A model generated the notes under the pieces. It did no database searches. It was not told the DNA's origin and saw only the letters and a program-made list of their open reading frames with translations. Source: PGYR01 sp040264895 (lineage in GTDB: Bacteria > Bacteroidota > Ignavibacteria > Kapaibacteriales > UBA2268). Taken from it: a stretch of 14,495 bases of DNA. How positions within the stretch are numbered: the stretch's first letter is position 1; every line of letters starts with the position of its first letter. Shown here one piece after another: positions 1 to 7,063 of the stretch. The position numbers were made by a program, and so were the translations under genes. The DNA lies in contig JBDQHL010000039.1 in the NCBI GenBank assembly GCA_040264895.1, forward strand, positions 1 through 14,495, read 5' to 3'.

Positions 1-67
1 ATTTCAATTTTAAATATTTAAAACCTCATGTAATAATTTATATGGTTTTTTTTTAAGATTCAATTAC

Positions 68-98
68 TTGTTATGAGATTGATTTTTTGGTAAATTTG
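68..98 (+). promoter_or_regulatory. Bacteroidota-type promoter of sucC
   Basis: A TTG at 68-70 is followed by a 20-nt spacer and TAAATTTG at 91-98, matching the -33/-7 pair (TTG ... TAnnTTTG) known for the primary sigma factor of Bacteroidota. Transcription would start a few bases after 98, leaving a leader of about 40 nt before the sucC ATG at 147. The same arrangement recurs at three other gene starts in the window, which strengthens the call. Confidence 0.7.
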
Positions 99-146
99 TG
101 TAATTATTACATAAAATAAAAATTAATCAATAATTTGAGATAGTAT

Positions 147-1391
147 ATGAATATTCATGAGTATCAAGCCAAGGATTTGTTGAAACATTATGGCGTACCT
201 GTATTAGAAAACAAAGTTATTTTCAATCCTTCAGAAGCAGAAAAAGCTGCACAAGATTTTGTAAATAACGGAAGTAAAGTCGTTGTTTTGAAATCTCAAG
301 TTCATGCTGGTGGAAGAGGAAAAGGCAAAGTTCATAATATTAGTACTAATGAAGTTCTTCAGATTGATGGTAAGGACGTTAGAGGTGTTAATGTACTTTT
401 CGGTGATAATTTACCTGAAAAAGTAAAAAACTATGCTGAAGCTACTCTAGGTAACAAACTCGTGACAATACAAACTGGTGAAGAAGGTTCAATTGTTAAT
501 AGAATGATGTTAGAAGATGGTGCAGCCATAGCTAAAGAATTTTATATCAGTATGTTATTGGATAGAGCAACTAGTAAGAATATCATAATGGCATCAACTG
601 AAGGTGGAATGGAGATTGAAGAAGTAGCTGAAAATACTCCTGAAAAAATTCTTAAAGAGACTATTGACCCTACAATTGGATTTCAAGGATATCAAGCTAG
701 AAGATTAGCATTTGGTCTTGGATTAAGTGGAACTGCATTTAAAAACTTTTCGAAATTTATTTACAAGTTAGTAAATGCCTATGAACAAATGGATTGTTCA
801 ATGCTCGAAATAAATCCTTTAGTGGTTACAGAAGATGATCAAATTATCGCTTTAGATGCAAAAGTAAATTTTGACGATAACGCATTATATAGACATCCTA
901 ATTACAAAGATTTAAGAGATGTATCAGAAGAGAATCCATTAGAAGTAGAAGCATCTAAATACGGACTTAACTATATTAAACTTGATGGTAATGTTGGCTG
1001 TATGGTAAATGGTGCTGGTCTTGCTATGGCAACTATGGATATGATTAATCTTTCTGGTGGTGAGCCAGCTAACTTCTTGGATGTTGGTGGTGGAGCAAAT
1101 GTAGAGACTATTTCTAATGCATTTAGATTAATGATGAGCGATGAAAACGTTGAAGCAGTATTAATAAATATCTTTGGTGGAATTGTACGTTGTGACCGAG
1201 TTGCAAATGGGATAATTAAGGCCTTAGAGACTGTTGAAGTAAATATGCCATTGATTGTTCGTCTTGATGGTACAAATGCAGAATTAGCTGCTGATATACT
1301 TGAAAAATCAGACTTAGAGTTCAAAGTAGCTATTAGTTTCAACGATGCTGCTGAAAAAGTTTCTGAAGTTGTGAAAACTATCAAAGCTTAA
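147..1391 (+). CDS. sucC: Succinyl-CoA synthetase (succinate-CoA ligase), beta subunit
   Basis: This is the beta subunit of the TCA-cycle enzyme that interconverts succinyl-CoA and succinate with NDP phosphorylation; it works with the alpha subunit SucD in the cytoplasm. The protein has 414 residues, slightly longer than E. coli SucC (388), and looks complete. The N-terminal ATP-grasp region begins MNIHEYQAK and holds the nucleotide-binding QVHAGGRGKGK (51-61). EINPL (221-225) and ALDAK (235-239) supply metal-binding residues. The C-terminal CoA-ligase domain has GNVGCMVNGAGLAMATMD (281-298), GGGANVE (314-320) and NIFGGIVRCD (341-350), the loop and helix that meet the phosphohistidine of SucD. 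The ATG at 147 gives the family's standard N-terminus. There is only a weak GAGA upstream as a possible ribosome site. It is monocistronic: a promoter lies in front, a terminator 30 nt behind, and sucD does not follow. Whether ADP or GDP is used cannot be read from the sequence. Confidence 0.97.
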   Translation: MNIHEYQAKDLLKHYGVPVLENKVIFNPSEAEKAAQDFVNNGSKVVVLKSQVHAGGRGKGKVHNISTNEVLQIDGKDVRGVNVLFGDNLPEKVKNYAEATLGNKLVTIQTGEEGSIVNRMMLEDGAAIAKEFYISMLLDRATSKNIIMASTEGGMEIEEVAENTPEKILKETIDPTIGFQGYQARRLAFGLGLSGTAFKNFSKFIYKLVNAYEQMDCSMLEINPLVVTEDDQIIALDAKVNFDDNALYRHPNYKDLRDVSEENPLEVEASKYGLNYIKLDGNVGCMVNGAGLAMATMDMINLSGGEPANFLDVGGGANVETISNAFRLMMSDENVEAVLINIFGGIVRCDRVANGIIKALETVEVNMPLIVRLDGTNAELAADILEKSDLEFKVAISFNDAAEKVSEVVKTIKA

Positions 1392-1420
1392 ATCAGAATA
1401 TCATAAGAGTTAAATACAAA

Positions 1421-1452
1421 GTCATTCAGTAAAAACTGAATGGCTTTTTTTT
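1421..1452 (+). terminator. Rho-independent terminator of sucC
   Basis: GTCATTCAGT (1421-1430), an AAAA loop and ACTGAATGGC (1435-1444) form a 10-bp stem with one G-U wobble, followed by eight T (1445-1452). It starts 30 nt after the sucC stop. The T-run overlaps the stop codon of the opposing membrane-protein gene. On the minus strand only three U would follow the stem, so it acts mainly on +. Confidence 0.88.
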
Positions 1453-1864
1453 ATTTATTAAATCTTAAACCAACCTTATAGCCAATCATCGACATTGGAA
1501 TATAAGCTAATAGAAGATCAAATATTGTAAACCAAAGTGGTGAATCAATCATAATACTTACTACAATCCCCCCTAACAGAAATATTATACCAACTATCAA
1601 TGACAACAATTTTTTATTCTTTTTAGCAATTATTGTAGCTATAAATGCACCAACTAAAGTTCCTAATGCATGAGCTAAAAAAGGAAAGACAAAATACTCA
1701 ATACTCAATGATGCATATGCATTAGACAATTCCTGCATATTATTCGTATCTATGCCTTCAATTGGATGAACCATATTACCCAAATTTATAAGCGACATAT
1801 TAATTACACTACCGATTATCCAACCTACTATAACAGCAATAATATTTCTTAATGTATGATTCAT
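1451..1864 (-). CDS. Small membrane protein of unknown function, four predicted helices
   Basis: This is a 137-residue integral membrane protein that I cannot assign to a named function; similar short proteins are common in Bacteroidota. Counting from the ATG at 1864, hydrophobic segments lie near residues 5-25, 50-72, 78-100 and 105-130, with conserved-looking stretches FPFLAHALGTLVGAF and LLLAYIPMSMIGYK. The basic KKNKK patch between helices two and three suggests a cytoplasmic loop. A TTG start ten codons upstream (1894) is in frame. I prefer the ATG because a possible -7 box (TATCTTTA on the minus strand, 1883-1890) would place the transcript start after the TTG, and because the tRNA terminator ends only about 20 nt upstream of the TTG. 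Neither start has a clear Shine-Dalgarno sequence. The gene is isolated: the tRNA terminator lies upstream and sucC converges on it downstream. Confidence 0.8.
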   Translation of the reverse strand: MNHTLRNIIAVIVGWIIGSVINMSLINLGNMVHPIEGIDTNNMQELSNAYASLSIEYFVFPFLAHALGTLVGAFIATIIAKKNKKLLSLIVGIIFLLGGIVVSIMIDSPLWFTIFDLLLAYIPMSMIGYKVGLRFNK

Positions 1865-1914
1865 AATATTTATTGTATTTTTTAAAGATAACAACTTAAC
1901 TTTTTTTATATAAC

Positions 1915-1950
1915 AAAAAAAAGCCGACTACATAAATGTAATCGGCTTTT
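1915..1950 (-). terminator. Terminator of the tRNA-Asn transcript
   Basis: Read on the minus strand, AAAAGCCGATTACA, a short TTTA loop and TGTAGTCGGCTTTT form a 14-bp stem with a single G-U wobble, ending in a run of eight T. It begins 8 nt after the tRNA 3' end and separates the tRNA from the membrane-protein gene downstream. Read on +, the stem is followed by only four T, so it would be a weak terminator in that direction. Confidence 0.85.
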
Positions 1951-1957
1951 GTAATTG

Positions 1958-2031
1958 CTCCTGAGCAGGGACTTGAACCCCGGACCCTCTGATTAACAGT
2001 CAGATGCTCTAACCAGCTGAGCTACTCAGGA
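1958..2031 (-). tRNA. tRNA-Asn (anticodon GTT)
   Basis: A 74-nt cloverleaf reads on the minus strand. The acceptor TCCTGAG pairs with CTCAGGA, followed by discriminator G73. The D-arm region starts GCTCAGCTGG. The anticodon stem is TCTGA/TCAGA with loop CTGTTAA and anticodon GTT (plus-strand AAC at 1995-1997). The T-arm is CGGGG-TTCAAGT-CCCTG with one G-U pair. The 3' CCA is not encoded (the sequence after G73 is CAA), so it must be added by CCA-adding enzyme. It stands alone, with its own promoter about 15 nt upstream and a terminator 8 nt downstream. Confidence 0.97.
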
Positions 2032-2045
2032 ATAATTTTGAGTTA

Positions 2046-2077
2046 CAAACTTAAGCACTTTTTGTTAACTTGCAAAA
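2046..2077 (-). promoter_or_regulatory. Promoter of tRNA-Asn
   Basis: On the minus strand TTTTG (2077-2073) is followed by 19 nt and TAAGTTTG (2053-2046), an exact TAnnTTTG -7 box. Transcription would begin around 2039, leaving a short leader of under ten bases before the tRNA at 2031, as expected for a tRNA transcript trimmed by RNase P. Confidence 0.7.
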
Positions 2078-2092
2078 CAATTTTTAATATTT
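2061..2092 (+). promoter_or_regulatory. Possible weak promoter of recO
   Basis: TTTG (2061-2064), 20 nt and TAATATTT (2085-2092) have the right spacing, but the -7 box departs from TAnnTTTG at two positions. A start here would leave a leader of under about 10 nt before the recO ATG at 2108. It overlaps the tRNA promoter on the opposite strand. Offered only as the best candidate in the 76-nt gap. Confidence 0.25.
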
Positions 2093-2107
2093 TTTCAATT
2101 TAATTTA

Positions 2108-2842
2108 ATGAATGTTTCCACACCAGCTATAATCTTAAAAACTATGAATTATTCAGAGTCTAGTAAGATTGTTTATGCCTATACAAAAGAGTTTGGAAAA
2201 CAAACTTTAATGGCGAAAGGTACAAGGCGTGCTAAAAGCAAATTTGGATCATCATTGGAACTGTGCTCAATTGTTGAATTAAAATATTTTAAAAAATCCA
2301 ACAAAGAACTATATAATTTAACTAATGCCGATTTAAATAAGAAGAGTTTTATTGATAAATTGCCTTTTGTTGATAAAATTCTATGTCTGATGCTTTGTGA
2401 ATCTATTTATAAACTAGAGAAAGATGAAATATCTGATATTAACTACTTCAATAAACTTGATAATTTATTTGATATAGCTTCTAGCAATCATATTTTTAGT
2501 TATTCAATGTTTTTATATAGTCAATTAGAGTTAGCAAATTCTGTAGGTCATTCAATAGCGCTTACATGGGATAAGAATTCTGAAATTGATTATTCAGAGG
2601 AAAATATAGTGTACTTGGACTTGAGTAACTGCAAGTTATACAATAGTAATGTTGAATCAGGGGAAAGAAAACTAAAGTTCACTTTACGAGAATTATTAAT
2701 ATTAAAAAATATTTCAAAAGGTAATATTGATATTCAAATTGAGATGAAGGACTTTAAAAGATTGTTATATCTATTTGAAAATTATTTTTCATTCCACTCG
2801 GAAAATAAATTTCAATATAAATCTGCTATGCTATTGAGTTAA
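2108..2842 (+). CDS. recO: DNA repair protein RecO
   Basis: RecO is the recombination mediator that, with RecR (and RecF), loads RecA onto SSB-coated single-stranded DNA during gap repair. The protein has 244 residues, normal for the family. The N-terminal OB-fold, about residues 1-80, is recognisable from STPAIILKTMNYSESSKI, the EFGKQTLMAKGTRRAKSKFG basic strand-loop and the following LELCSIVELKYF. The remainder is the usual helical domain. The four-cysteine zinc site found in some RecO proteins (for example in Deinococcus) is not present: the cysteines are scattered and show no CxxC pair. The ATG at 2108 fits the family N-terminus; no Shine-Dalgarno is visible. It converges on the GNAT gene, and the two stop codons share the palindrome TTAA (2839-2842), so there is no room for a terminator between them. 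Confidence 0.9.
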   Translation: MNVSTPAIILKTMNYSESSKIVYAYTKEFGKQTLMAKGTRRAKSKFGSSLELCSIVELKYFKKSNKELYNLTNADLNKKSFIDKLPFVDKILCLMLCESIYKLEKDEISDINYFNKLDNLFDIASSNHIFSYSMFLYSQLELANSVGHSIALTWDKNSEIDYSEENIVYLDLSNCKLYNSNVESGERKLKFTLRELLILKNISKGNIDIQIEMKDFKRLLYLFENYFSFHSENKFQYKSAMLLS

Positions 2843-3339
2843 TATAATGACTTTTCCATTCCTACAAATGGAATAGGACTCACATCGAACACTATCTCAC
2901 CCATTATATTGTAGCCGCGTTTAGAATAAAATTTTATAACTTTTTCATATTCTTTGAATGCTCCTAATCTAATAGCATCAATTCCATCTTTTCTTGCTTT
3001 AGATTCAACAAACTCCATTAACTTATGTGCTATACCTTTATTTTGAAATTCAGGGCTAACAGCAAGTCTGTGTGCAAAATATGCTGTCAAATTAGATTCG
3101 TTCCAACTAATTTTATCAAAATATTCATGATGATTAATATCGTAAGATACCATGCCAATAACTTTATTATTTTGTAAATATACATATTGAGATCCTCTTA
3201 GTATATCTCTTCTGTAAATAGATTCATTGGGGTATTCACCCCCCCAATGGTTAAAACCATTTGATTGCATGTAATTTGCAATTTTTTCATTCAGTATTAT
3301 TATATCGGATAAATGATCTCTAGTAGCTTTAATTATCAT
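2839..3339 (-). CDS. GNAT-family N-acetyltransferase
   Basis: This is a 166-residue acyl-CoA-dependent acyltransferase of the Gcn5 family with unknown acceptor. The acetyl-CoA pyrophosphate loop is QNKGIA (99-104, pattern Q/RxxGxG/A) within LAVSPEFQNKGIAHKLM. The later strand-helix with AIRLGAF (122-128) and FYSKRGYNIMGE (137-148) is the typical C-terminal half. The N-terminal SDIIILNEKIANYM helix and YPNESIYRRDILRG (36-49) resemble GNATs acting on small molecules or free amines rather than ribosomal-protein acetylases. It is the last gene of the carA-carB-regulator-GNAT operon. Its ATG follows the response-regulator TAA with no base between, which implies translational coupling. No function in pyrimidine or arginine metabolism can be deduced. 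Confidence 0.85.
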   Translation of the reverse strand: MIIKATRDHLSDIIILNEKIANYMQSNGFNHWGGEYPNESIYRRDILRGSQYVYLQNNKVIGMVSYDINHHEYFDKISWNESNLTAYFAHRLAVSPEFQNKGIAHKLMEFVESKARKDGIDAIRLGAFKEYEKVIKFYSKRGYNIMGEIVFDVSPIPFVGMEKSLY

Positions 3340-3828
3340 TTACTTTTCTGAATCGCCATTTTTTGCTTTGTGTAGTTCTTCTCGGAGGGTAATCAATTGC
3401 TTTCGCATATTGTCTATTTCTTCTTTTCGTTCGCGTTCTTCAACTGCATTTCTGAGCTGAATTTTAATACGTGAAGCTAATTCGTTAGGTTTTACAGGCT
3501 TTTTAATAAAATCATTTGCTCCAGCTTTATAAGCTCTATCAATTGAGTCAGATTTTGTTTGCGCTGTCATAAATATTATTGGTATATCATTGTATTGCTG
3601 ATTACTTTTAACTGTTTCACAAAATGAGAAACCATTAATTTCAGGCATAACTATGTCCAGAAGTATTAACTCTGGCTTTATAGTTCTAACTATTTCTAAA
3701 CCTTGTGAAGCAGACTTAGCAGTGATAGATTGAAATCCATGAATTTCAAGCATATCTTTTATCTGCTGAGTATTCATCACATTATCATCTACTATCAGTA
3801 TTAAACCGTTTGACTTGTTATATTCCAT
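3340..3828 (-). CDS. Single-domain response regulator (REC) with C-terminal coiled coil
   Basis: This is a 162-residue phosphoacceptor protein without a DNA-binding output domain. The receiver domain spans about residues 8-128: acidic pair D14-D15, phosphoacceptor D58 in LILLDIVMPE, T88 in FMTAQ and K110 in FIKKP are all present, so it should be phosphorylatable. Residues from about 128 to 156 (EERERKEEIDNMRKQLITLR and onwards) are highly charged and read as an amphipathic helix or coiled coil, suggesting dimerisation or docking to a partner. No histidine kinase is encoded nearby. It starts 27 nt after carB and abuts the GNAT gene, so it is very likely co-transcribed with carAB. Its signal source and target are unknown; a role in carbamoyl-phosphate supply is only a guess from position. 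Confidence 0.9.
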   Translation of the reverse strand: MEYNKSNGLILIVDDNVMNTQQIKDMLEIHGFQSITAKSASQGLEIVRTIKPELILLDIVMPEINGFSFCETVKSNQQYNDIPIIFMTAQTKSDSIDRAYKAGANDFIKKPVKPNELASRIKIQLRNAVEERERKEEIDNMRKQLITLREELHKAKNGDSEK

Positions 3829-3855
3829 ATAGTAATCTACTAAACGTTAACAATA

Positions 3856-6800
3856 TTACCAAGAACGATTTAAAATTGGACCAAATATAGTTATCTGATT
3901 TTTTTGTAGCCATTCCATTCCATCAACAGCTGCTTTCGCTGCAGGAATAGTAGTAATACAAAGTATTTTCTTTTGTAAAGCAGCTTCTCTTATTTGTAAA
4001 TCATCTTGATATGCTTTTCTTCCGAGTGGTGTATTTATAATTAAATCTATATCTCCACTTTGTATTTTTTCAATTACATTCGGATTTCCAGCACCTATCT
4101 TGGAAATTGGATTAGCGTCTATACCATTTACATTTAGAACAGAATAAGTTCCAAGAGTTGCCCATATTTTATAACCAAGTTCAACTAATCTTCTAGCTAC
4201 TGGAAGTAATTCTTGCTTATCAAAATCATTTACAGATATAAATATATTTCCTTCTGTAGGCAAATGATTACCAGCTGCAATTTGAGATTTTACGTATGCT
4301 TCACCAAAGAATTCACTTATACCCATTACCTCGCCTGTTGATCGCATTTCAGGACCTAGTACAGTATCAACTCCTGGGAACTTGCTAAATGAGAATACTG
4401 GAGATTTGACTGTATAGTGTCCCATAAATCCAGGACTAGGCATCTTAATATCTTCAATTTTCTCTCCTAACATTAGTTTAACTGCTACTTTGGTTAGTGC
4501 AATTCCGATTGATTTAGAAACAAATGGTACTGTTCTGGAAGCTCTTGGATTTACCTCTATTATATATACATTGTCTCTGTAAACAGCGAATTGAATATTA
4601 ATAAAGCCTACAATCTCTAATTTCTCAATTATCTTATAAGTAGCAAATCTAATCTTATCTACTATATGAGGTTCTACCAAGTAAGTAGGCAATACAGAAG
4701 AACTATCACCAGAGTGAATTCCGGCTTCCTCTATGTGTTGCATTATACCAGCAATAACTCCTGATTTTCCATCACCTAACGCATCTACATCAACTTCGAA
4801 TGCATGTTCTAAGAATTTGTCAATAAGAACTGGGTGATTCTTGTTTACTTTAGCTGCTTCTTCAATAAAGTGCTGTAAATCCTTTTCATCATATACAACA
4901 GCCATTCCACGCCCACCTAATACATAAGATGGTCTTACAATAACTGGGAAACCAATATTGAGTGCTATTTTTGTTGCTTCTTCAATCGAATTTGCTGTTC
5001 CACCAGCGGGATACTCTATCTGAAGTTCATCAAGCATTTCCATAAATCGGCCTCTATCCTCTGCCCTATCTATATTAGATTGATTTGTACCTAATATATT
5101 AACACCAGCAGCTTCAAGCTGTTTTGATAATTTCAATGGAGTTTGACCACCTAACTGAAGTATAACTCCTTCTGGTTTCTCCAATTCTATGATATTCATT
5201 ACATCTTCATAGAATACTGGCTCAAAGTAAAGCTTGTCAGATGTGTCATAATCTGTAGATACTGTTTCAGGATTACAGTTGATCATTATCGTCTCAATTC
5301 CCATGTCTTTTAATATCATTGCAGCTTGTGAAGCACAATAATCAAACTCAATACCTTGCCCAATTCTAAATGGTCCACCACCTAATACGATTATTTTCTT
5401 CCTATCAACTGGGTTACTCTCATTTTCTTTCATATATGTAGAATAAAAATATGGGGTGTGAGCCTCAAATTCTGCTGCACATGTATCTACTTTTTTGTAA
5501 GTAGGCATTACATTCAATTCTTTTCTTTTTTCCCTAACTGTACTTTCTTCTACTTTAAGTAGTTCACTCAATTGAACATCAGAGAAACCAGAAAGTTTAT
5601 ATTGTTTCAAATCAAATGAATCTAATTCATCTATTTTTTTACTCTCAATTTCTTTCTCTAACTCAACTATTTCTAATATATTATCTAAGAACCATGGGTC
5701 AATATTTGTATGCTTATATACTTCTTGCAAGTCCATACCTCTTTTGAATGCCTCTTTCACAAAGAACGGCCTCATTGGAGTTGGTACCACAAGTTTAGAA
5801 ATCAGATACTCATCATCATATTTTTCTAAACCCTTAAATTCTAATCCAGAAACACCAATCTCTAATGATCTGAATGCTTTTTGAAGAGCTTCACGGAAAT
5901 TAGAACCAATTGACATTACTTCACCAACAGACTTCATCTGAGTAGTAAGGTTAGATGGCACTTTGAATTTTTCGAAATCCCAACGTGGTATCTTAACAAT
6001 TATATAGTCTAATGCCGGTTCGAAGGAAACAGGTGTAGTTTCAGTTATCTCATTATCAATTTCATCTAATGTTAGTCCAACAGCTAATTGAGCTGCTATC
6101 TTAGCTATTGGATAACCTGTTGCTTTTGAAACTAAGGCTGAACTACGAGAAACTCTTGGGTTCATTTCTATTACTCTTACTTCCCCATTAGCAGGGTTTA
6201 CACCGAATTGTATATTAGAACCACCTGTCGCAACACCAACTTTTCTGATTATATCTATAGAGTAATCTCTAAGAGTTTGATATTCATCATCTGTAAGAGT
6301 TTGTGCAGGTGCTACAGTTATGCTATCTCCAGTGTGTACACCCATTGGGTCAAAATTTTCTACAGAAGCAACTATTACAACATTGTCTGCAATATCTCGC
6401 ATCACTTCAAATTCATATTCTTTCCAACCAAGAAGAGAACGTTCTACTAAAATCTCGCTAATTGGTGATAAATCAAGTCCTTGTCTGGCAATTCGCTTAA
6501 ACTCATCCATATTTTCAGCTACTCCACCACCGGTACCACCTAAGGTAAATGAGGGTCTAACTATAATTGGAAAGTCTATTTCTTCAGCAAATTCAATTGC
6601 AGATTCAAAATCGTTAATAATTTTTCCTTCAGGTGAAAGCAAACCAATTTCATCCATTGCTTGTTTGAATTCTCTTCTTCCTTCTGCAATATTGATTGAT
6701 TTAATATTAACACCTAATAGCTCTATATTATACTTAGCTAAGATTCCTTCTCTTTCTAAATCCAAAGCTGTATTCAATGCTGTTTGGCCACCCACTGTTG

Positions 6801-7062
6801 GTAGAATAGCATCAATCTTATCTCTTTGGATTATTTGCTCTATTATATCTGTCGTAATAGGCTCTATGTAAGTCTTATTTGAAATCTCAGGGTCAGTCAT
6901 TACTGTTGCTGGATTACTATTTATAACAACAACATAGTAACCAAGTTTCTTCAAAGCTTTAACAGCTTGTGAACCAGAATAGTCAAACTCTCCAGCTTGA
7001 CCGATAACTATTGGGCCTGAACCTATAACTAATATTCGTTTTATATCATTCCTTATTGGCAT
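3856..7062 (-). CDS. carB: Carbamoyl-phosphate synthase, large subunit
   Basis: This is the ammonia-using synthetase subunit, making carbamoyl phosphate from bicarbonate, ammonia channelled from CarA, and two ATP; it feeds pyrimidine and arginine synthesis. It has 1068 residues, full length for the family (E. coli 1073). The two homologous ATP-grasp halves are clear. The carboxyphosphate half starts at GSGPIVIGQAGEFDYSGSQ (14-32) and has EMNPRVSRSSAL (299-310). The carbamoyl-phosphate half starts at GGGPFRIGQGIEFDYCASQ (561-579) and has EVNPRASRTVPF (836-847). A helical oligomerisation domain lies between, roughly 400-550. The C-terminal MGS-like allosteric domain (about 937-1068) contains ATLGTYSVL (968-976), where UMP or another effector usually binds. 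The ATG at 7062 lies one base after the carA stop (TAA-T-ATG). Nothing is truncated. Confidence 0.98.
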   Translation of the reverse strand: MPIRNDIKRILVIGSGPIVIGQAGEFDYSGSQAVKALKKLGYYVVVINSNPATVMTDPEISNKTYIEPITTDIIEQIIQRDKIDAILPTVGGQTALNTALDLEREGILAKYNIELLGVNIKSINIAEGRREFKQAMDEIGLLSPEGKIINDFESAIEFAEEIDFPIIVRPSFTLGGTGGGVAENMDEFKRIARQGLDLSPISEILVERSLLGWKEYEFEVMRDIADNVVIVASVENFDPMGVHTGDSITVAPAQTLTDDEYQTLRDYSIDIIRKVGVATGGSNIQFGVNPANGEVRVIEMNPRVSRSSALVSKATGYPIAKIAAQLAVGLTLDEIDNEITETTPVSFEPALDYIIVKIPRWDFEKFKVPSNLTTQMKSVGEVMSIGSNFREALQKAFRSLEIGVSGLEFKGLEKYDDEYLISKLVVPTPMRPFFVKEAFKRGMDLQEVYKHTNIDPWFLDNILEIVELEKEIESKKIDELDSFDLKQYKLSGFSDVQLSELLKVEESTVREKRKELNVMPTYKKVDTCAAEFEAHTPYFYSTYMKENESNPVDRKKIIVLGGGPFRIGQGIEFDYCASQAAMILKDMGIETIMINCNPETVSTDYDTSDKLYFEPVFYEDVMNIIELEKPEGVILQLGGQTPLKLSKQLEAAGVNILGTNQSNIDRAEDRGRFMEMLDELQIEYPAGGTANSIEEATKIALNIGFPVIVRPSYVLGGRGMAVVYDEKDLQHFIEEAAKVNKNHPVLIDKFLEHAFEVDVDALGDGKSGVIAGIMQHIEEAGIHSGDSSSVLPTYLVEPHIVDKIRFATYKIIEKLEIVGFINIQFAVYRDNVYIIEVNPRASRTVPFVSKSIGIALTKVAVKLMLGEKIEDIKMPSPGFMGHYTVKSPVFSFSKFPGVDTVLGPEMRSTGEVMGISEFFGEAYVKSQIAAGNHLPTEGNIFISVNDFDKQELLPVARRLVELGYKIWATLGTYSVLNVNGIDANPISKIGAGNPNVIEKIQSGDIDLIINTPLGRKAYQDDLQIREAALQKKILCITTIPAAKAAVDGMEWLQKNQITIFGPILNRSW

Positions 7063-7063
7063 A

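Noticed and set aside
21..54. Possible terminator of an upstream gene (AAACC ... GGTTT followed by nine T)
   Set aside because: Only five clean pairs plus a bulged AT extension; too weak to annotate without seeing the upstream gene.
971..1384. Long open frame antisense to sucC
   Set aside because: It lies wholly inside a clearly identified gene and its translation has serine/isoleucine-rich antisense composition with no family motif.
1865..1894. TTG start extending the membrane protein by ten residues
   Set aside because: No ribosome site; a possible -7 box (1883-1890) lies downstream of it, and the ATG at 1864 gives a normal N-terminus.
6208..6871. Two open frames antisense to carB
   Set aside because: carB is complete and unmistakable on the other strand; the antisense translations show no recognisable domain.
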